A stretch of DNA of 64,000 bases from Marinobacter sp. SS5-14b (GCF_030541005.1 NZ_JASSVM010000008.1:1-64000); one strand, 5' to 3'. Shown: positions 8,645 to 17,272, numbered from the stretch's first letter. Notes: a model not told the origin generated them from the letters alone. Numbers and translations: made by a program.

Positions 8645-9349
8645 ATGAACGATCGATTCCGCCCCTCCTTGTCGGATATACCGGTTTCACCACGTCAGAT
8701 CACTCTGTATATAGGCATTGCGGTTGCGGGACGATTACAGTGTTCGGTCGCGACTGGAAGATATTCTCGGTAGTGAAACCCGCAAAGCTGTTGCCAAACA
8801 CGAATTGATAGAACTTGCACACACCAAGAAAGGCAGGGAGCCCGCCTTCGACCAGCCGCTCACAAAAGCGGTGATTGGCCAACCGCGGTCCGTCCGACGG
8901 GGGCGGCAGCTAATAGAAGCGGACATCTCTGCCGCGGCTTCGGCAAAGATGGCTAAATTTGGCATTGAATTGCCCGACATTCGTTTTAAGCGGATCAACT
9001 ACAATGAAAGCGTTCGCCAGAATGATCAGCAAACGCCAGCAGATTGCCGAGCGATTCCGTTCCGAGGGTGCCGGCGAAGCCGCTAATTATCGGCGACAAG
9101 GAAAAGGATTTGCAGCGCATTGAGTCTGAAGCCTATCGGGAAGCTCAAACCATTCAGGGGGTGGCGGACGCGAAAGCCACGGAAATTTACGCAGCGGCGT
9201 ATAACCAGTCGGAAATATCCCGTGATCTGTATGACTTTGTCAAAACCCTGGAGACCTATAACCGGGTGATCGACTCTTCCACCACGCTGGCATTAACCAC
9301 TGAAAGCGAGCTACACCAACTGTTGAATGGTATAGGCCAAAACCCCTGA
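8645..9349 (+). pseudogene. hflC: Broken hflC (stomatin/prohibitin family)
   Basis: A start with ribosome site AAAGGAAA (8645) reads MNDRFRPSLSDIPVSPRQ plus the beginning of a membrane helix, then leaves frame. From about 8718 another frame gives RLEDILGSETRKAVAKHELI, ASAKMAKFGIELPDIRFKRI and NYNESVRQ; the next frame gives ISKRQQIAERFRSEGAGEAA; the last gives KDLQRIESEAYREAQTI and YDFVKTLETYNRVIDSS. These are successive pieces of HflC, the FtsH-binding SPFH protein. About 90 residues of the SPFH domain are missing near the start, and at least two frameshifts (about 9016 and 9085) break the rest. Confidence 0.8.
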
Positions 9350-9359
9350 GGAGGGCTTG

Positions 9360-9857
9360 ATGAACAAGCTGGCGTCCACGATTCGTTGCCCCGTGTGTGA
9401 TATGAAAAAAATCAATCGCTCGCTACTATGGAATTACCAGGGTATCAACCACTATTTCTGTTCGCGTCAGTGCCTAGAGCGATTTAAATCCCGCCCGCAT
9501 CTGTTTGTGGGCGATCCTCAACACGGATTGTCGCCCAAGCAGAAAAATCAAGTGATTCTAAAAAAACGCCGCATGCGACTCCGCGAAATAATCAGCGATG
9601 ACCTCAAGGCTGATTTGAAAACATCACTGCAGTCGCTGATGGGTATTGATGCAGTGGACTTCACGGATCAGGAGCTGTATGTGACTTACGATCTGCTGCA
9701 GGCTTCCCTGGAAGATATCGAAAAAACCATCGAACAGGCGGCAGCCCGGCTGTCAAAAGGTATGGCGGAACAGGTAAAACGCGGGCTGATTCATTACAGC
9801 GAGGAGTGTGAGCTCGACAATCTCGCACACCTGACCAAAAACAGTGACTGTCATTGA
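9360..9857 (+). CDS. YHS-domain metal-binding protein
   Basis: 165 residues from ATG at 9360 (a TTG lies just before it); the ribosome site GAGGAGGG overlaps the hflC stop. An N-terminal YHS-type treble-clef domain, CPVCDMKK then HYFCSRQCLERF (about 11-45), has four cysteines for zinc or copper. A basic, helical C-terminal half (KKRRMRLREII, then ASLEDIEKTIEQAAARL) resembles the helical tails seen on YHS proteins near metal ATPases. No membrane segment. It is the only undamaged gene between two broken membrane-protease genes. Metal sensing or delivery is inferred. Confidence 0.7.
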   Translation: MNKLASTIRCPVCDMKKINRSLLWNYQGINHYFCSRQCLERFKSRPHLFVGDPQHGLSPKQKNQVILKKRRMRLREIISDDLKADLKTSLQSLMGIDAVDFTDQELYVTYDLLQASLEDIEKTIEQAAARLSKGMAEQVKRGLIHYSEECELDNLAHLTKNSDCH

Positions 9858-10231
9858 GCAAGAAAGCATGGGAAAAGGCATCAACTACACTTAGTCTACC
9901 TTTTTGCGGCGCGGTGTGGGGGGGCGTTGCTGTTTCAGAGCTTCTGGGCATAACCGTCATCTACAGGGAACTGAGCCACAGCGAGTTCAAACGCTGCCTG
10001 AAGCAGGGTTGGTTAAAAGATCTGATGGTTGGTGGGTAAACCACTCGCGACAGCTTAAAGGAACCTTTTGAAAGCAAAAACAATTTTGTCACCCCGAGGG
10101 TCTATATCGATCTGGCGGAAGAGCTTGCTCCCTATGACGTGGATTATAAAGGCGTCATCTCCTATGGGCCTCTCGCCACGTTGATCGGCTGGGTCGCACA
10201 GGCGGTATTAACGTCATGCGAGTGGAGCTAA
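9855..10231 (+). pseudogene. ftsH: Degenerate 5' fragment of ftsH
   Basis: Three frames give consecutive pieces of the FtsH N-terminus. At about 9880-9951, HQLHLVYLFAA and LLFQSFWA form the first membrane helix. At 9957-10039, YRELSHSEFKRCLKQGWLKD matches the start of the periplasmic domain. At about 10050-10228, LKEPFESKNNFVTPRV, DLAEELAPYDVDYKGVI and the start of the second helix (LATLIGWVAQAVL) follow. The AAA and protease domains are absent: the frame ends in TAA at 10229. With the broken hflC upstream, an FtsH/HflC quality-control pair has decayed here. Recognition is by family memory; two frameshifts are required. Confidence 0.65.
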
Positions 10232-10278
10232 GGCGAAAGAAGGCGGCTTGAAGATCAGGGATCTATGTTAACGAGCGT

Positions 10279-10476
10279 TCACTTATAAGTGACACCGTGT
10301 CGGTCAAATATTTCATAGACTTCTCTTGCTTCCTCCGCCGGCAACATCACCCGGATCGTCTGCTCATCCTTATCAATATAGATCAGATCCTGTGGAATTT
10401 CGCTGCCAATAAGGTCGTCTCGCGTATTGTGTGCCTGATCCATGTTCTCGAACTTACCATTAATAGCTTTACCCAT
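10279..10476 (-). CDS. Small conserved acidic protein, function unknown
   Basis: 65 residues with a very good ribosome site (AAGGAG, seven bases before ATG). Opens MGKAINGKFENMDQAHNTRD and ends EIFDRHGVTYK; contains IYIDKDEQTIRVMLP. No signal peptide, membrane segment or cysteine. The sequence suggests a small alpha/beta fold such as the short stress-protein domains that track envelope or general stress, but I do not recognise the family with certainty. It stands alone, followed by ftsH debris and preceded by an AT-rich region that probably holds its promoter. Confidence 0.6.
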   Translation of the reverse strand: MGKAINGKFENMDQAHNTRDDLIGSEIPQDLIYIDKDEQTIRVMLPAEEAREVYEIFDRHGVTYK

Positions 10477-10802
10477 CTTGTTTCTCCTTGTTGTTTAGCT
10501 TCTGCATAAAGCATAGATAACACATCAATTTCTGTAAATTTATGACATTGCCACGGACCGAGCGCCGTCCTTGAAACCATTCGCGGAGGGCTTAAGACCC
10601 GTAAGTCGCGGATGATCGCCGGCCAGCCACACGCCTGCGTAACAGAGCTGACCGCGATTCGTGTTGTGTGCGGAAAACTTCCTGAGGCCTCCTCGACCGC
10701 ACCGTTAGCCAGTGGCCCTTGCCATTCGGATTATCTTCCCCTCGGTCGGGGTGACTCCGCTTTCTTTCAGGCGGATGTCTGATTAACGCAACAGTGAGAA
10801 AG
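10477..10802. other. Intergenic region
   Basis: 326 bases between two minus-strand genes. The part next to 10476 is AT-rich and probably contains the promoter of the small protein. The rest (10590-10800) is the downstream region of the outer membrane barrel gene; I see no convincing gene or strong terminator in it. Confidence 0.4.
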
Positions 10803-12047
10803 TCAGAACTTGACCTGTCCCCACAACCAGGCCTTGTCCGTATCCACACCGCGACCATCCTCGGCATAGCTGGCGAACTTGGCACCCACCGTGTAATGTT
10901 TGTTGACTGGGTAGGCAGCCAGCAGCCCCAGCTCAGAGCCATAGCTCAAGCTATTGATGTCACTGCTGTAGTCATGAAATATGGCCAGCAACTTGACTCC
11001 CTTTACTGCGGCACCCGCCGATACGTAAAGATCCTGCAGGCCATCGTCCGGGGTGACCAAGAACTGGTCGGCCCAACCGTTCATTGCGTGAAGCGTAGCC
11101 AGAGGAGTCTGAAATGATCGGCCGTCGTCCGACTCCAGGGTTTCCATGCCCACCTTGACCGTAACGCCATACGCGGCGAGGCCCGCTTCCGCCAGCCAAT
11201 AGGCGGCCTCAAAGCTTTGCGGGTTGTCTGCATAGTCCTTCTGGATTGCGTACTCCAGAGTGTACAGGACTTTGGCGTCTTCCGTTACATCGGTGCCACC
11301 AGTGAATCGCAGGCCAAAATTCTGGGTTGAGTTGACGTCTGCGGTGGTGAAGTCGAACAGGTAACCGTAGGCGGTCAGGGTTCCGGCGGCCAATCCCTGA
11401 TACTGAACATTAAAAATCGGCGACTGCATGGGGAAATTGCCATTCGGGCTGGCGTCCGAGAATATCCGGTTAGCATTGTAAAGATAGCCCGCTGTAATCG
11501 TCGTGTCCGGAAGCGACTCGTTGGTGCCGACAAAGGCATCGAAGGTTTGCTCATTCTGGCGCCAGCCAACCGTACCGATAAACCGGTGATTGTCCAGAGC
11601 AAAGCGCTGACGGCCGTAGGTCAGGCTGGTATCCGAAAAACCTTTGTAACGCACGTAAATTTGGTTGACTTCGGTTTCCGTCGGATCAGCGACTACTGAG
11701 TGATCGGTTATGCCATTGATGGTGCTATTGTAGTTCTCATTCCCCACAGCGGACACATCTTCCGCCTCGGCAAACACCTCAAACCCCTTAAAATCACCAG
11801 TCCGGTACCCCAGTCGGGTTCGAACGGTAGAAGCATGGGCTTGATCAAGAGGGTTGTCCTGATCCACAAATTCGTAACGGTAACGAACATCAAGCGAAAC
11901 CTTTCCCCCGGTTAAGGCTTCGGTAAAGGTCATGGACAGGACAGGCGTTGCGGCAGAGGCCAGAACCGAACCAATGGCCAAGGTCAGCAACGACTTCTGG
12001 TTTCTTTGGCCTTTCCTGGCAGTGAGCGGCGTTAGCATCGTTTTCAT
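10803..12047 (-). CDS. Outer membrane beta-barrel of the alginate-export/porin type
   Basis: 414 residues from ATG at 12047 (MKTMLTPLTARKGQRNQKS), preferred to 12104 because it starts just before the signal peptide (LLTLAIGSVLASAATPVLS). The mature part alternates polar and aromatic residues: VSLDVRYRYEFVDQDN, STVRTRLGYRTGDFKGFEVF, SLTYGRQRFALDNHRFIGTVG with WRQNEQTFDA, closing with LWGQVKF, a C-terminal Phe typical of barrel insertion. The RYRYEFVDQDN and RTRLGYRTG pattern belongs to the alginate_exp/OprD-like long-chain porins. Substrate unknown. It is monocistronic as far as I can see. Confidence 0.75.
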   Translation of the reverse strand: MKTMLTPLTARKGQRNQKSLLTLAIGSVLASAATPVLSMTFTEALTGGKVSLDVRYRYEFVDQDNPLDQAHASTVRTRLGYRTGDFKGFEVFAEAEDVSAVGNENYNSTINGITDHSVVADPTETEVNQIYVRYKGFSDTSLTYGRQRFALDNHRFIGTVGWRQNEQTFDAFVGTNESLPDTTITAGYLYNANRIFSDASPNGNFPMQSPIFNVQYQGLAAGTLTAYGYLFDFTTADVNSTQNFGLRFTGGTDVTEDAKVLYTLEYAIQKDYADNPQSFEAAYWLAEAGLAAYGVTVKVGMETLESDDGRSFQTPLATLHAMNGWADQFLVTPDDGLQDLYVSAGAAVKGVKLLAIFHDYSSDINSLSYGSELGLLAAYPVNKHYTVGAKFASYAEDGRGVDTDKAWLWGQVKF

Positions 12048-12586
12048 CCTAGTGGTACCTTCTGTGGCCGTATAAGGGGTGAGTGGAGTCAATGTTTCAT
12101 TCATGAGTCGATAATTCAGTTTAGGGCGCCTATGTCCGCGGCAACCTTGATATCGGTCAGGTTGAGCCTGACTCGCACCCTATACACAGCCTAGAGTAAA
12201 TCTCGTGACCCTCCCCGGCAGCCTCTAGTTTATAGAATTACCCGCACACCCTAGGCACTCACAGCATTCTCCAGGGCTGAGAAGGCCGGCGCGCTGGCCA
12301 GACCCTACTCTGCCTCAAGCGGTTTCACTCGGCGTCCGGCTTGAACACCGGGCCATGGCGCAGGGTGTTGACGTCATTAGCATCGGCATACCCGCAAGCT
12401 ATCTGAACAATCCTCTCGGTCGATAAAGGAAAAGCGGGAGTTGACGGTTTTCAGCCTGTAGACACGTTTCCGACCCATAAGGATTAGCAATTGACTTAAT
12501 AGTTACAAAGCCATAAAGTTTCGCAACATAATGCCAATGATTATCACTTGTACCCAGAAACTTAAATGATAACGGAGAACAACCGT
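12048..12586. other. Long divergent intergenic region
   Basis: About 540 bases between the barrel gene (minus) and the TonB receptor (plus). The right end holds a sigma-70-like promoter, TTGACT at 12491-12496 and TAAAGT at 12514-12519 with a 17-base spacer, and a Fur box. The middle (12250-12470) is GC-rich and resembles coding debris, but I could not identify it. Confidence 0.45.
12532..12546. promoter_or_regulatory. Fur box upstream of TonB receptor
   Basis: TGCCAATGATTATCA matches the 7-1-7 Fur pattern TGATAAT-N-ATTATCA at 12 of 14 defined bases. It overlaps the expected transcription start of the receptor gene, as usual for iron-repressed uptake genes. Confidence 0.65.
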
Positions 12587-14728
12587 ATGTTTAGACCTTC
12601 CCAACTATCACTGGCTGTGGCGATCAGCCTGGCCCCAGCCATGGGCTCTGCCGCTGGCGATGACCAGCCCCAGACCCTTGACGCCCTGGAAATCATTGGC
12701 GATGCGTCTGCAGCCCAAACTCTGCCGGGGTCAGGCTATGTAGTTGGCGATCAGCAGTTGAAAACCGAGGTTGAGGCCGACATCAACCAGGTATTGAAAA
12801 CCGTCCCGGGCGTGTATGTACGGGAAGAGGAAGGTCAGGGCCTGCGCCCTAACATTGGCATTCGCGGTGCCACCGCCGAGCGCAGCAGCAACGTCACACT
12901 GATGGAAGATGGCGTTCTGATCGCCCCGGCGCCCTACTCCAATCCGGCCGCCTATTATTTCCCGACGTTCAAGCGCATGTCCTCGCTGGAAGTACTCAAG
13001 GGTGCCCCGCTGCTGCGCTATGGTCCGCAAACCACCGGCGGCGTGATCAACCTGATTTCCACACCCATTCCCGACGAGCAGAAGGGCTACGTCGAAGCCG
13101 TCACCAACGAGCGCGGCTCCACCGACGTTCATGCAACCTATGGCGACACGAACGGTGACTGGGGTTACCTGTTTGAAACGGTCCAGCGCTCAGCGCAAGG
13201 CTTCAAGGACATTGACCGAAGTAACCGCAACAGTGGCTTCGACATCAGTGATTATGTCGGCAAGCTACGCTGGCAGGGTGATCGCCAGAGCGTGACCGCC
13301 AAGCTGCAGTATTCCGAGGAAACCTCCAACTCGACCTATGTCGGACTGACGGATGCGGACTTCAACCAGGACCCCAACCGGCGCTACGGGCTTTCCAGTC
13401 CCGACCAGATGGATAATACTCACTCCGGTGTCAGCCTGACTCATCAGTTCGAGTGGAGCGACAATGTAAGCAGCACCACAACCCTCTATCGCAACGACTT
13501 CAAACGCAATTGGTACAAGCTCAGTGGCGCCGGAAACATCATCGACCAGGCAAACGCCGGTGACGCCAATGCCCAGGGTATTCTCGACGGTACCGTTGAC
13601 ACCAGCGGCCTGAATTACAAGAACAACGCCAGAGAGTACGTCTCCCAGGGCGTGCAGACAAACTTCGATGTAAACATTGGCAACCACGAATTCGACTTCG
13701 GCGCCCGCGCCCACGAAGATGAAATGGATCGCTTCCAGCCGGTGGATGTGTACGACCAGGTCAATGGCTCCCTGGTGTTCCAGAACAGCGTGGCCCCAAC
13801 GGGCAGCAACAACCGCTTCGAGACCGGCGAAGCCCTGAGCTTCTGGGCACTCGACAAATGGCAGGCGACGGACAAGCTCAGCATTAATCTGGCCCTGCGC
13901 TACGAAGATGTGCAGACCAGTCGCACCCAATACGCGGATCCCGGCCGCACAACCATCGACAGCACCCGCGCCAATGACAGCGCTGAACTCCTGCCCGGCG
14001 CTTCCTTTACCTACGACCTGACCCAAAGCTGGCAGGTTCTGGGCGGTGTGCACCGGGGTTTCTCCCCTCTCGGAGGTGGTGCCAGGGCAAACGAAGATCC
14101 GGAAACCAGCAAGAACTGGGAGGCCGGCCTCCGGTACTTTGGCAATGCGTTCTTCGCGGAAATGATCGGCTTCTACAGCGACTTCTCCAACAAGGCCGAA
14201 AACTGTTCCGTGGGCTCGCCGTGCAGCAATGGCGCCACCTCTGGCAGCTTTGTAACCGGCGAGGCTGAAATTTCCGGTGTTGAGTTCCAGCTCCAGACCG
14301 GCACCCGGGCAGGCGAGTTCTACCTTCCGGTCAGCCTTACCTACACCTTTACCCAGGCGGAAATCAGCAAGGACAATGCCGCTTCGGGCCTGAAAAAAGG
14401 CGAGCAGCTCAAGGACGTACCTGAAAACCAGATGAGCTTCCGGACAGGCATGGAACACCCGAGTGGCTGGGACAACTACCTTGTGGCCACCTACGTCGAT
14501 GAGATGTGTGTCAGCGCGGGATGCAACAACACCGCCACGAAACTGGACGAGACCGAGTCCCTGTTCCTGGTCGATTTCATCAGCCGCTACGCACTGACCG
14601 CCAGTGCCGATGTCTTCCTGAAAGTGGACAACCTGTTCGATGAACAGCAAATTGTCTCACGTTTGCCCGATGGCGCCAGGCCAAACATGCCACGTACCGC
14701 TTCGCTGGGGATCAGCGTTAATTTCTGA
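12587..14728 (+). CDS. TonB-dependent receptor, FecA-like
   Basis: 713 residues from ATG at 12587 (GGAG ribosome site), with signal peptide ending near PAMGSAAG. Plug domain: LDALEIIGDA, INQVLKTVPGVYVREEEGQG, LRPNIGIRGATAERSSNVTL, then YYFPTFKRMSSLEVLKGAPL and RYGPQTTGGVINLIS, all typical of FecA and related siderophore receptors. The barrel ends ASLGISVNF with terminal Phe. It imports a ferric chelate across the outer membrane using TonB energy. The Fur box upstream supports iron regulation. No transport or sensor genes adjoin it, and the exact ligand cannot be told from sequence. Confidence 0.9.
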   Translation: MFRPSQLSLAVAISLAPAMGSAAGDDQPQTLDALEIIGDASAAQTLPGSGYVVGDQQLKTEVEADINQVLKTVPGVYVREEEGQGLRPNIGIRGATAERSSNVTLMEDGVLIAPAPYSNPAAYYFPTFKRMSSLEVLKGAPLLRYGPQTTGGVINLISTPIPDEQKGYVEAVTNERGSTDVHATYGDTNGDWGYLFETVQRSAQGFKDIDRSNRNSGFDISDYVGKLRWQGDRQSVTAKLQYSEETSNSTYVGLTDADFNQDPNRRYGLSSPDQMDNTHSGVSLTHQFEWSDNVSSTTTLYRNDFKRNWYKLSGAGNIIDQANAGDANAQGILDGTVDTSGLNYKNNAREYVSQGVQTNFDVNIGNHEFDFGARAHEDEMDRFQPVDVYDQVNGSLVFQNSVAPTGSNNRFETGEALSFWALDKWQATDKLSINLALRYEDVQTSRTQYADPGRTTIDSTRANDSAELLPGASFTYDLTQSWQVLGGVHRGFSPLGGGARANEDPETSKNWEAGLRYFGNAFFAEMIGFYSDFSNKAENCSVGSPCSNGATSGSFVTGEAEISGVEFQLQTGTRAGEFYLPVSLTYTFTQAEISKDNAASGLKKGEQLKDVPENQMSFRTGMEHPSGWDNYLVATYVDEMCVSAGCNNTATKLDETESLFLVDFISRYALTASADVFLKVDNLFDEQQIVSRLPDGARPNMPRTASLGISVNF

Positions 14729-14790
14729 TCAACAACCCAAGGCCAACTGATCGGCGGCGAGTTCGCCTTTGCATTCCCTCTCTGTCATAG

Positions 14791-14813
14791 CCCCGGTTTC
14801 CAGCCGGGGTTTT
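14791..14813 (+). terminator. Rho-independent terminator of the TonB receptor gene
   Basis: CCCCGG (14791-14796), loop, CCGGGG (14804-14809), then TTTT. Flanking bases extend the pairing (CATAG before, CTATG after). Confidence 0.75.
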
Positions 14814-14963
14814 CTGGCTATGAGAGACCTAACAACCTAATCCCGACAGACTGCCAGACGACTCCACGTGCGCGTCGGTGCGCCCCTTTTTCAGGAATTG
14901 ATTATTGCCAGATAGCTATGTACCCAGAAACTTCAGATGAACTCTATTCAGAGCGGGGCAGAC

Positions 14964-14991
14964 AAAAAAATGGGCAGATGAATATCTGCCC
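14964..14991 (-). terminator. Rho-independent terminator on the minus strand
   Basis: Perfect 8-bp stem GGGCAGAT/ATCTGCCC (14972-14979 and 14984-14991) with a 4-base loop; the seven A residues at 14964-14970 are a U-run on the minus strand. It would end the phosphate porin message and any RNA from the orphan promoter at 15024-15055. Confidence 0.75.
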
Positions 14992-15017
14992 TAAAAACCT
15001 GAGTACTTCATTAACTC
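14964..15017 (-). ncRNA. Possible very short RNA from orphan promoter
   Basis: If the promoter at 15024-15055 is active, the RNA would start near 15017 and end at the U-run near 14964, about 54 bases: some 25 unpaired bases plus the terminator hairpin. No homology is known to me. The alternative is that a gene between promoter and terminator was deleted. Confidence 0.2.
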
Positions 15018-15023
15018 GCAAGA

Positions 15024-15055
15024 ACTATATCAAGCTAAACTGAACTCTAACTGAA
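15024..15055 (-). promoter_or_regulatory. Response-regulator promoter c (orphan)
   Basis: Minus strand: TTCAG (15055-15051), six bases, TTCAG (15044-15040), ten bases, TATAGT (15029-15024), the best -10 of all ten sites. It lies downstream of the porin stop codon and has no gene in front of it. Confidence 0.65.
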
Positions 15056-15138
15056 TTTTCCGATTGTTTTTGATCGCAATGTTTCCCGTACCAGTGCCCT
15101 ATCAAGTGGTGAGCTCAACCAAGCCCCCTCCCATGCGT

Positions 15139-16224
15139 TCAAAATGCATATTGCAACCTTGCACGCACTTCATCTCCACTAGTGCCATTGGCTTCTTCGC
15201 CATCCATGTAGCTCATTCCAAGTCGAACATTCTTGTTGGCGTAATAGTTAACGCCCAGTGTTGTCTGCTCGCCGTCGGTCGTGGCCAGCCCCACATCACT
15301 GTATTTTCCGTCACCATCCTCAAAGCGGGCAACAACTTCCCAGGCCCCTTTGGGTGATGCCGGTTTTACCCGCTTGAATGCTCCAGCTTTGTAAGGACGG
15401 CTTTCGCCGGTGATGATCCAGCCAAGCTGTACGTAATAGCCATCAACATCCACCTGGCCTTCCTCGGAATCGAAATATTCGGCCTGGGCATGGAAGGGCC
15501 CGGAAGCGCCGGCGAGCTCCAGATTAAACGTATCGACCTCATCGGCCTGAGTGTCGGCATCACGCGTGGTATAACCCGCACCAAGATGAACAACCATATT
15601 GTTCGTTTGAATCGGTGCAACCGTGCCCCGTGCGGTTACTGCCGTGTTATTGAAGTCGTCGCTGCCATTGCCGTCTGCCTCGAAATAGCCGATACCGTAG
15701 GTCCAGTTGCTGCCCTTGCCGCTGAGCTGGATGCCACCGCTGCGACCGGGGGCATAACGCTCGGTCATGGCAGATCGCTCAAGCGCTGAGATGTCTTTTG
15801 AGCTCGTTAATTCTTCCAGGCCGAATGGCTCTTTCTGTTTACCGATAGTCACGGTTGCAGCTGAGCCAAATCCCATGTAACGAATGTACAGGTCTTCAGC
15901 AGTACCGCCGTCGGCGCCATCACTTTCAGCGACGTTGAACTGGGTCTTGTACGCCCAGTCGCCAAAGTGGCCCTTGGCGTAGAGGCGTGCCCGGCGCACA
16001 TCGAAATCGGTAGTGTCAACACCGTTGTCGTCAGACTGCGTGGCGTCGTAATCCCACTGAATGCGCCCGCCGAGCTGAAAAGACGCAGAGTTATCCGACA
16101 CTTTCACTTTGATACCGCTGTCGGTATCGATCACAAGGTCTTCGCCGCTGGTCGTAACGTTTCCGGCCTGTGCAGCAGAAGCGGCAGAAATCGCCAAAGC
16201 CAAGCCCAAATATTTCTTGCTCAT
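15139..16224 (-). CDS. Phosphate-selective porin (OprP/OprO family)
   Basis: 361 residues from ATG at 16224 (AGGTGAG ribosome site), signal peptide MSKKYLGLALAISAASAAQA. The mature protein has the OprP/OprO pattern: IKVKVSDNSASFQLGGRIQ, DFDVRRARLYAKGHFGDWAY, IRYMGF, TVTIGKQKEPFGLEEL, SSKDISALERSAMTERYAPG and terminal LQYAF. Members form trimers that select phosphate or pyrophosphate. A Pho box in the activator position upstream agrees with induction in phosphate starvation. Transcription likely ends at the hairpin at 14964-14991. Confidence 0.85.
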   Translation of the reverse strand: MSKKYLGLALAISAASAAQAGNVTTSGEDLVIDTDSGIKVKVSDNSASFQLGGRIQWDYDATQSDDNGVDTTDFDVRRARLYAKGHFGDWAYKTQFNVAESDGADGGTAEDLYIRYMGFGSAATVTIGKQKEPFGLEELTSSKDISALERSAMTERYAPGRSGGIQLSGKGSNWTYGIGYFEADGNGSDDFNNTAVTARGTVAPIQTNNMVVHLGAGYTTRDADTQADEVDTFNLELAGASGPFHAQAEYFDSEEGQVDVDGYYVQLGWIITGESRPYKAGAFKRVKPASPKGAWEVVARFEDGDGKYSDVGLATTDGEQTTLGVNYYANKNVRLGMSYMDGEEANGTSGDEVRARLQYAF

Positions 16225-16274
16225 GATCTGTCTCACCTTTTTCGGTTTGCTTGTGTGTGTTGAAGCGCTATTAA

Positions 16275-16308
16275 AGTCTATTTGGCAAAGATTACAGAAT
16301 GGTTACAG
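16275..16308 (-). promoter_or_regulatory. Pho box and -10 of the phosphate porin
   Basis: Minus strand: CTGTAAC, four bases, CTGTAAT (16308-16291), ten bases, TAGACT (16280-16275). The repeat period is 11, as in PhoB boxes, and the box takes the place of a -35. The predicted leader is about 45 bases. Confidence 0.75.
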
Positions 16309-16504
16309 AGAATGCATCAAAACAGGGCGCTGGTCCGGGCCGGTGACAGGTTCTGGGGCGCTAGGTGTTGGGTCGTTTTTCGGGGGCAAGCTCAGAATGT
16401 GCCGATTTGTCTCTATAATAATGATAAAAAAGAATAAATAAGATGTGGCAAGACTTTTGCTAAATCATATTTGGAGCAATGAAACCCAACCGAAGGCATC
16501 CATT

Positions 16505-17233
16505 ATGAAGAAGCAGTTTTTCACCAAATCCGGATTTATCAGTATCACTTTGCTTGCAGCACTTCAGGCTGCGCCCGCCATTGTTAGCGCTGACGTCAGC
16601 TCAAATGTGAGCGCCAGCAGCAACTATCTGTTCCGGGGCGTCACCCAGACAGACGGGGCTGCGGCTGTCCAGGGAGGGTTGGATTATGAGCATGCGTCGG
16701 GCTTCTACGCCGGTGGTTGGGGTTCCAATGTCGATTTTGGTGACGGCACCAGCTATGAGCTTGACCTTTATGCCGGATTCTCCGGCTCTGTGGAAGAACT
16801 GGGTTATGACGTTGGGTACATTTATTATGCGTATCCTGACGCGCCGGACTCCATCGACTTCGGCGAACTGTACGGCGAGATCAGTTATGGCATTGCGGCC
16901 ATCGGCCTGGCCTACACGATCAACAGCGACACCAGTGGTGATGGGGTGTTCGTGCAGGGGGATGCCTATTACTACGCCTCTGTTGGGGTGCCTCTGGAGG
17001 ACAGCTACAGTGCCGGTGTGACGCTTGGCTATTACGACTTCGCTGATGACGGCAAGGCTTCTGTCGGCGAGGCAAGTTATTCACACGTCGCCGCCAACGT
17101 TACAAAGGATGCGGGAAACTTCGGTTCTTTCAGTGTTAACGTGGAGTACGCGGACATTGAGTCAACCGACGAGCTTGGCTCTGTCAACTCGGATGACCCG
17201 AAGTTCTGGCTGGGTTGGAGCAAGAGTTTCTGA
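16505..17233 (+). CDS. Putative outer membrane/porin-like protein (TIGR02001 type)
   Basis: 242 residues from ATG at 16505, placed before the signal peptide (KKQFFTKSGFISITLLAALQ ending near VSA). Mature start DVSSNVSASSNYLFRGVTQT is the hallmark of this conserved family. Repeated short strands rich in Tyr, Gly and Asp follow, and the end is KFWLGWSKSF with terminal Phe. Predicted small beta-barrel in the outer membrane, function unknown. A strong terminator follows. An AT-rich stretch at 16410-16445 probably holds the promoter; it lies divergent from the phosphate porin. Confidence 0.75.
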   Translation: MKKQFFTKSGFISITLLAALQAAPAIVSADVSSNVSASSNYLFRGVTQTDGAAAVQGGLDYEHASGFYAGGWGSNVDFGDGTSYELDLYAGFSGSVEELGYDVGYIYYAYPDAPDSIDFGELYGEISYGIAAIGLAYTINSDTSGDGVFVQGDAYYYASVGVPLEDSYSAGVTLGYYDFADDGKASVGEASYSHVAANVTKDAGNFGSFSVNVEYADIESTDELGSVNSDDPKFWLGWSKSF

Positions 17234-17272
17234 TCGGACCAGCGATCACACCCAATTCACATTTTAACTAAG

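Larger units (their letters stand above)
14729..15138. other. Convergent intergenic region with two terminators and an orphan promoter
   Basis: 410 bases between the TonB receptor (plus) and the phosphate porin (minus). It contains a plus-strand terminator (14791-14813), a minus-strand terminator (14964-14991) and a complete response-regulator promoter (15024-15055) pointing at the latter. No protein-coding frame is supported. Confidence 0.6.

Noticed and set aside
11700..11915. Short plus-strand frame inside the outer membrane barrel gene
   Set aside because: Antisense frame, no signal beyond being open.
13265..14650. 461-codon minus-strand frame opposite the TonB receptor
   Set aside because: Shadow frame; the plus strand encodes a complete receptor with all plug motifs.
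12549..14933. TonB receptor as a mobile element with att sites
   Set aside because: No integrase, transposase or longer repeat; a 15-base match alone is insufficient.
15067..15083. TTGAT half-site near the orphan promoter as an Anr box
   Set aside because: The second half (ATGTT) does not match ATCAA and the distance to the repeat does not fit the other composite promoters.
16415..16445. AT-rich ATAATGATA stretch as a second Fur box
   Set aside because: Only about one half of the site matches; likely just promoter AT-richness.
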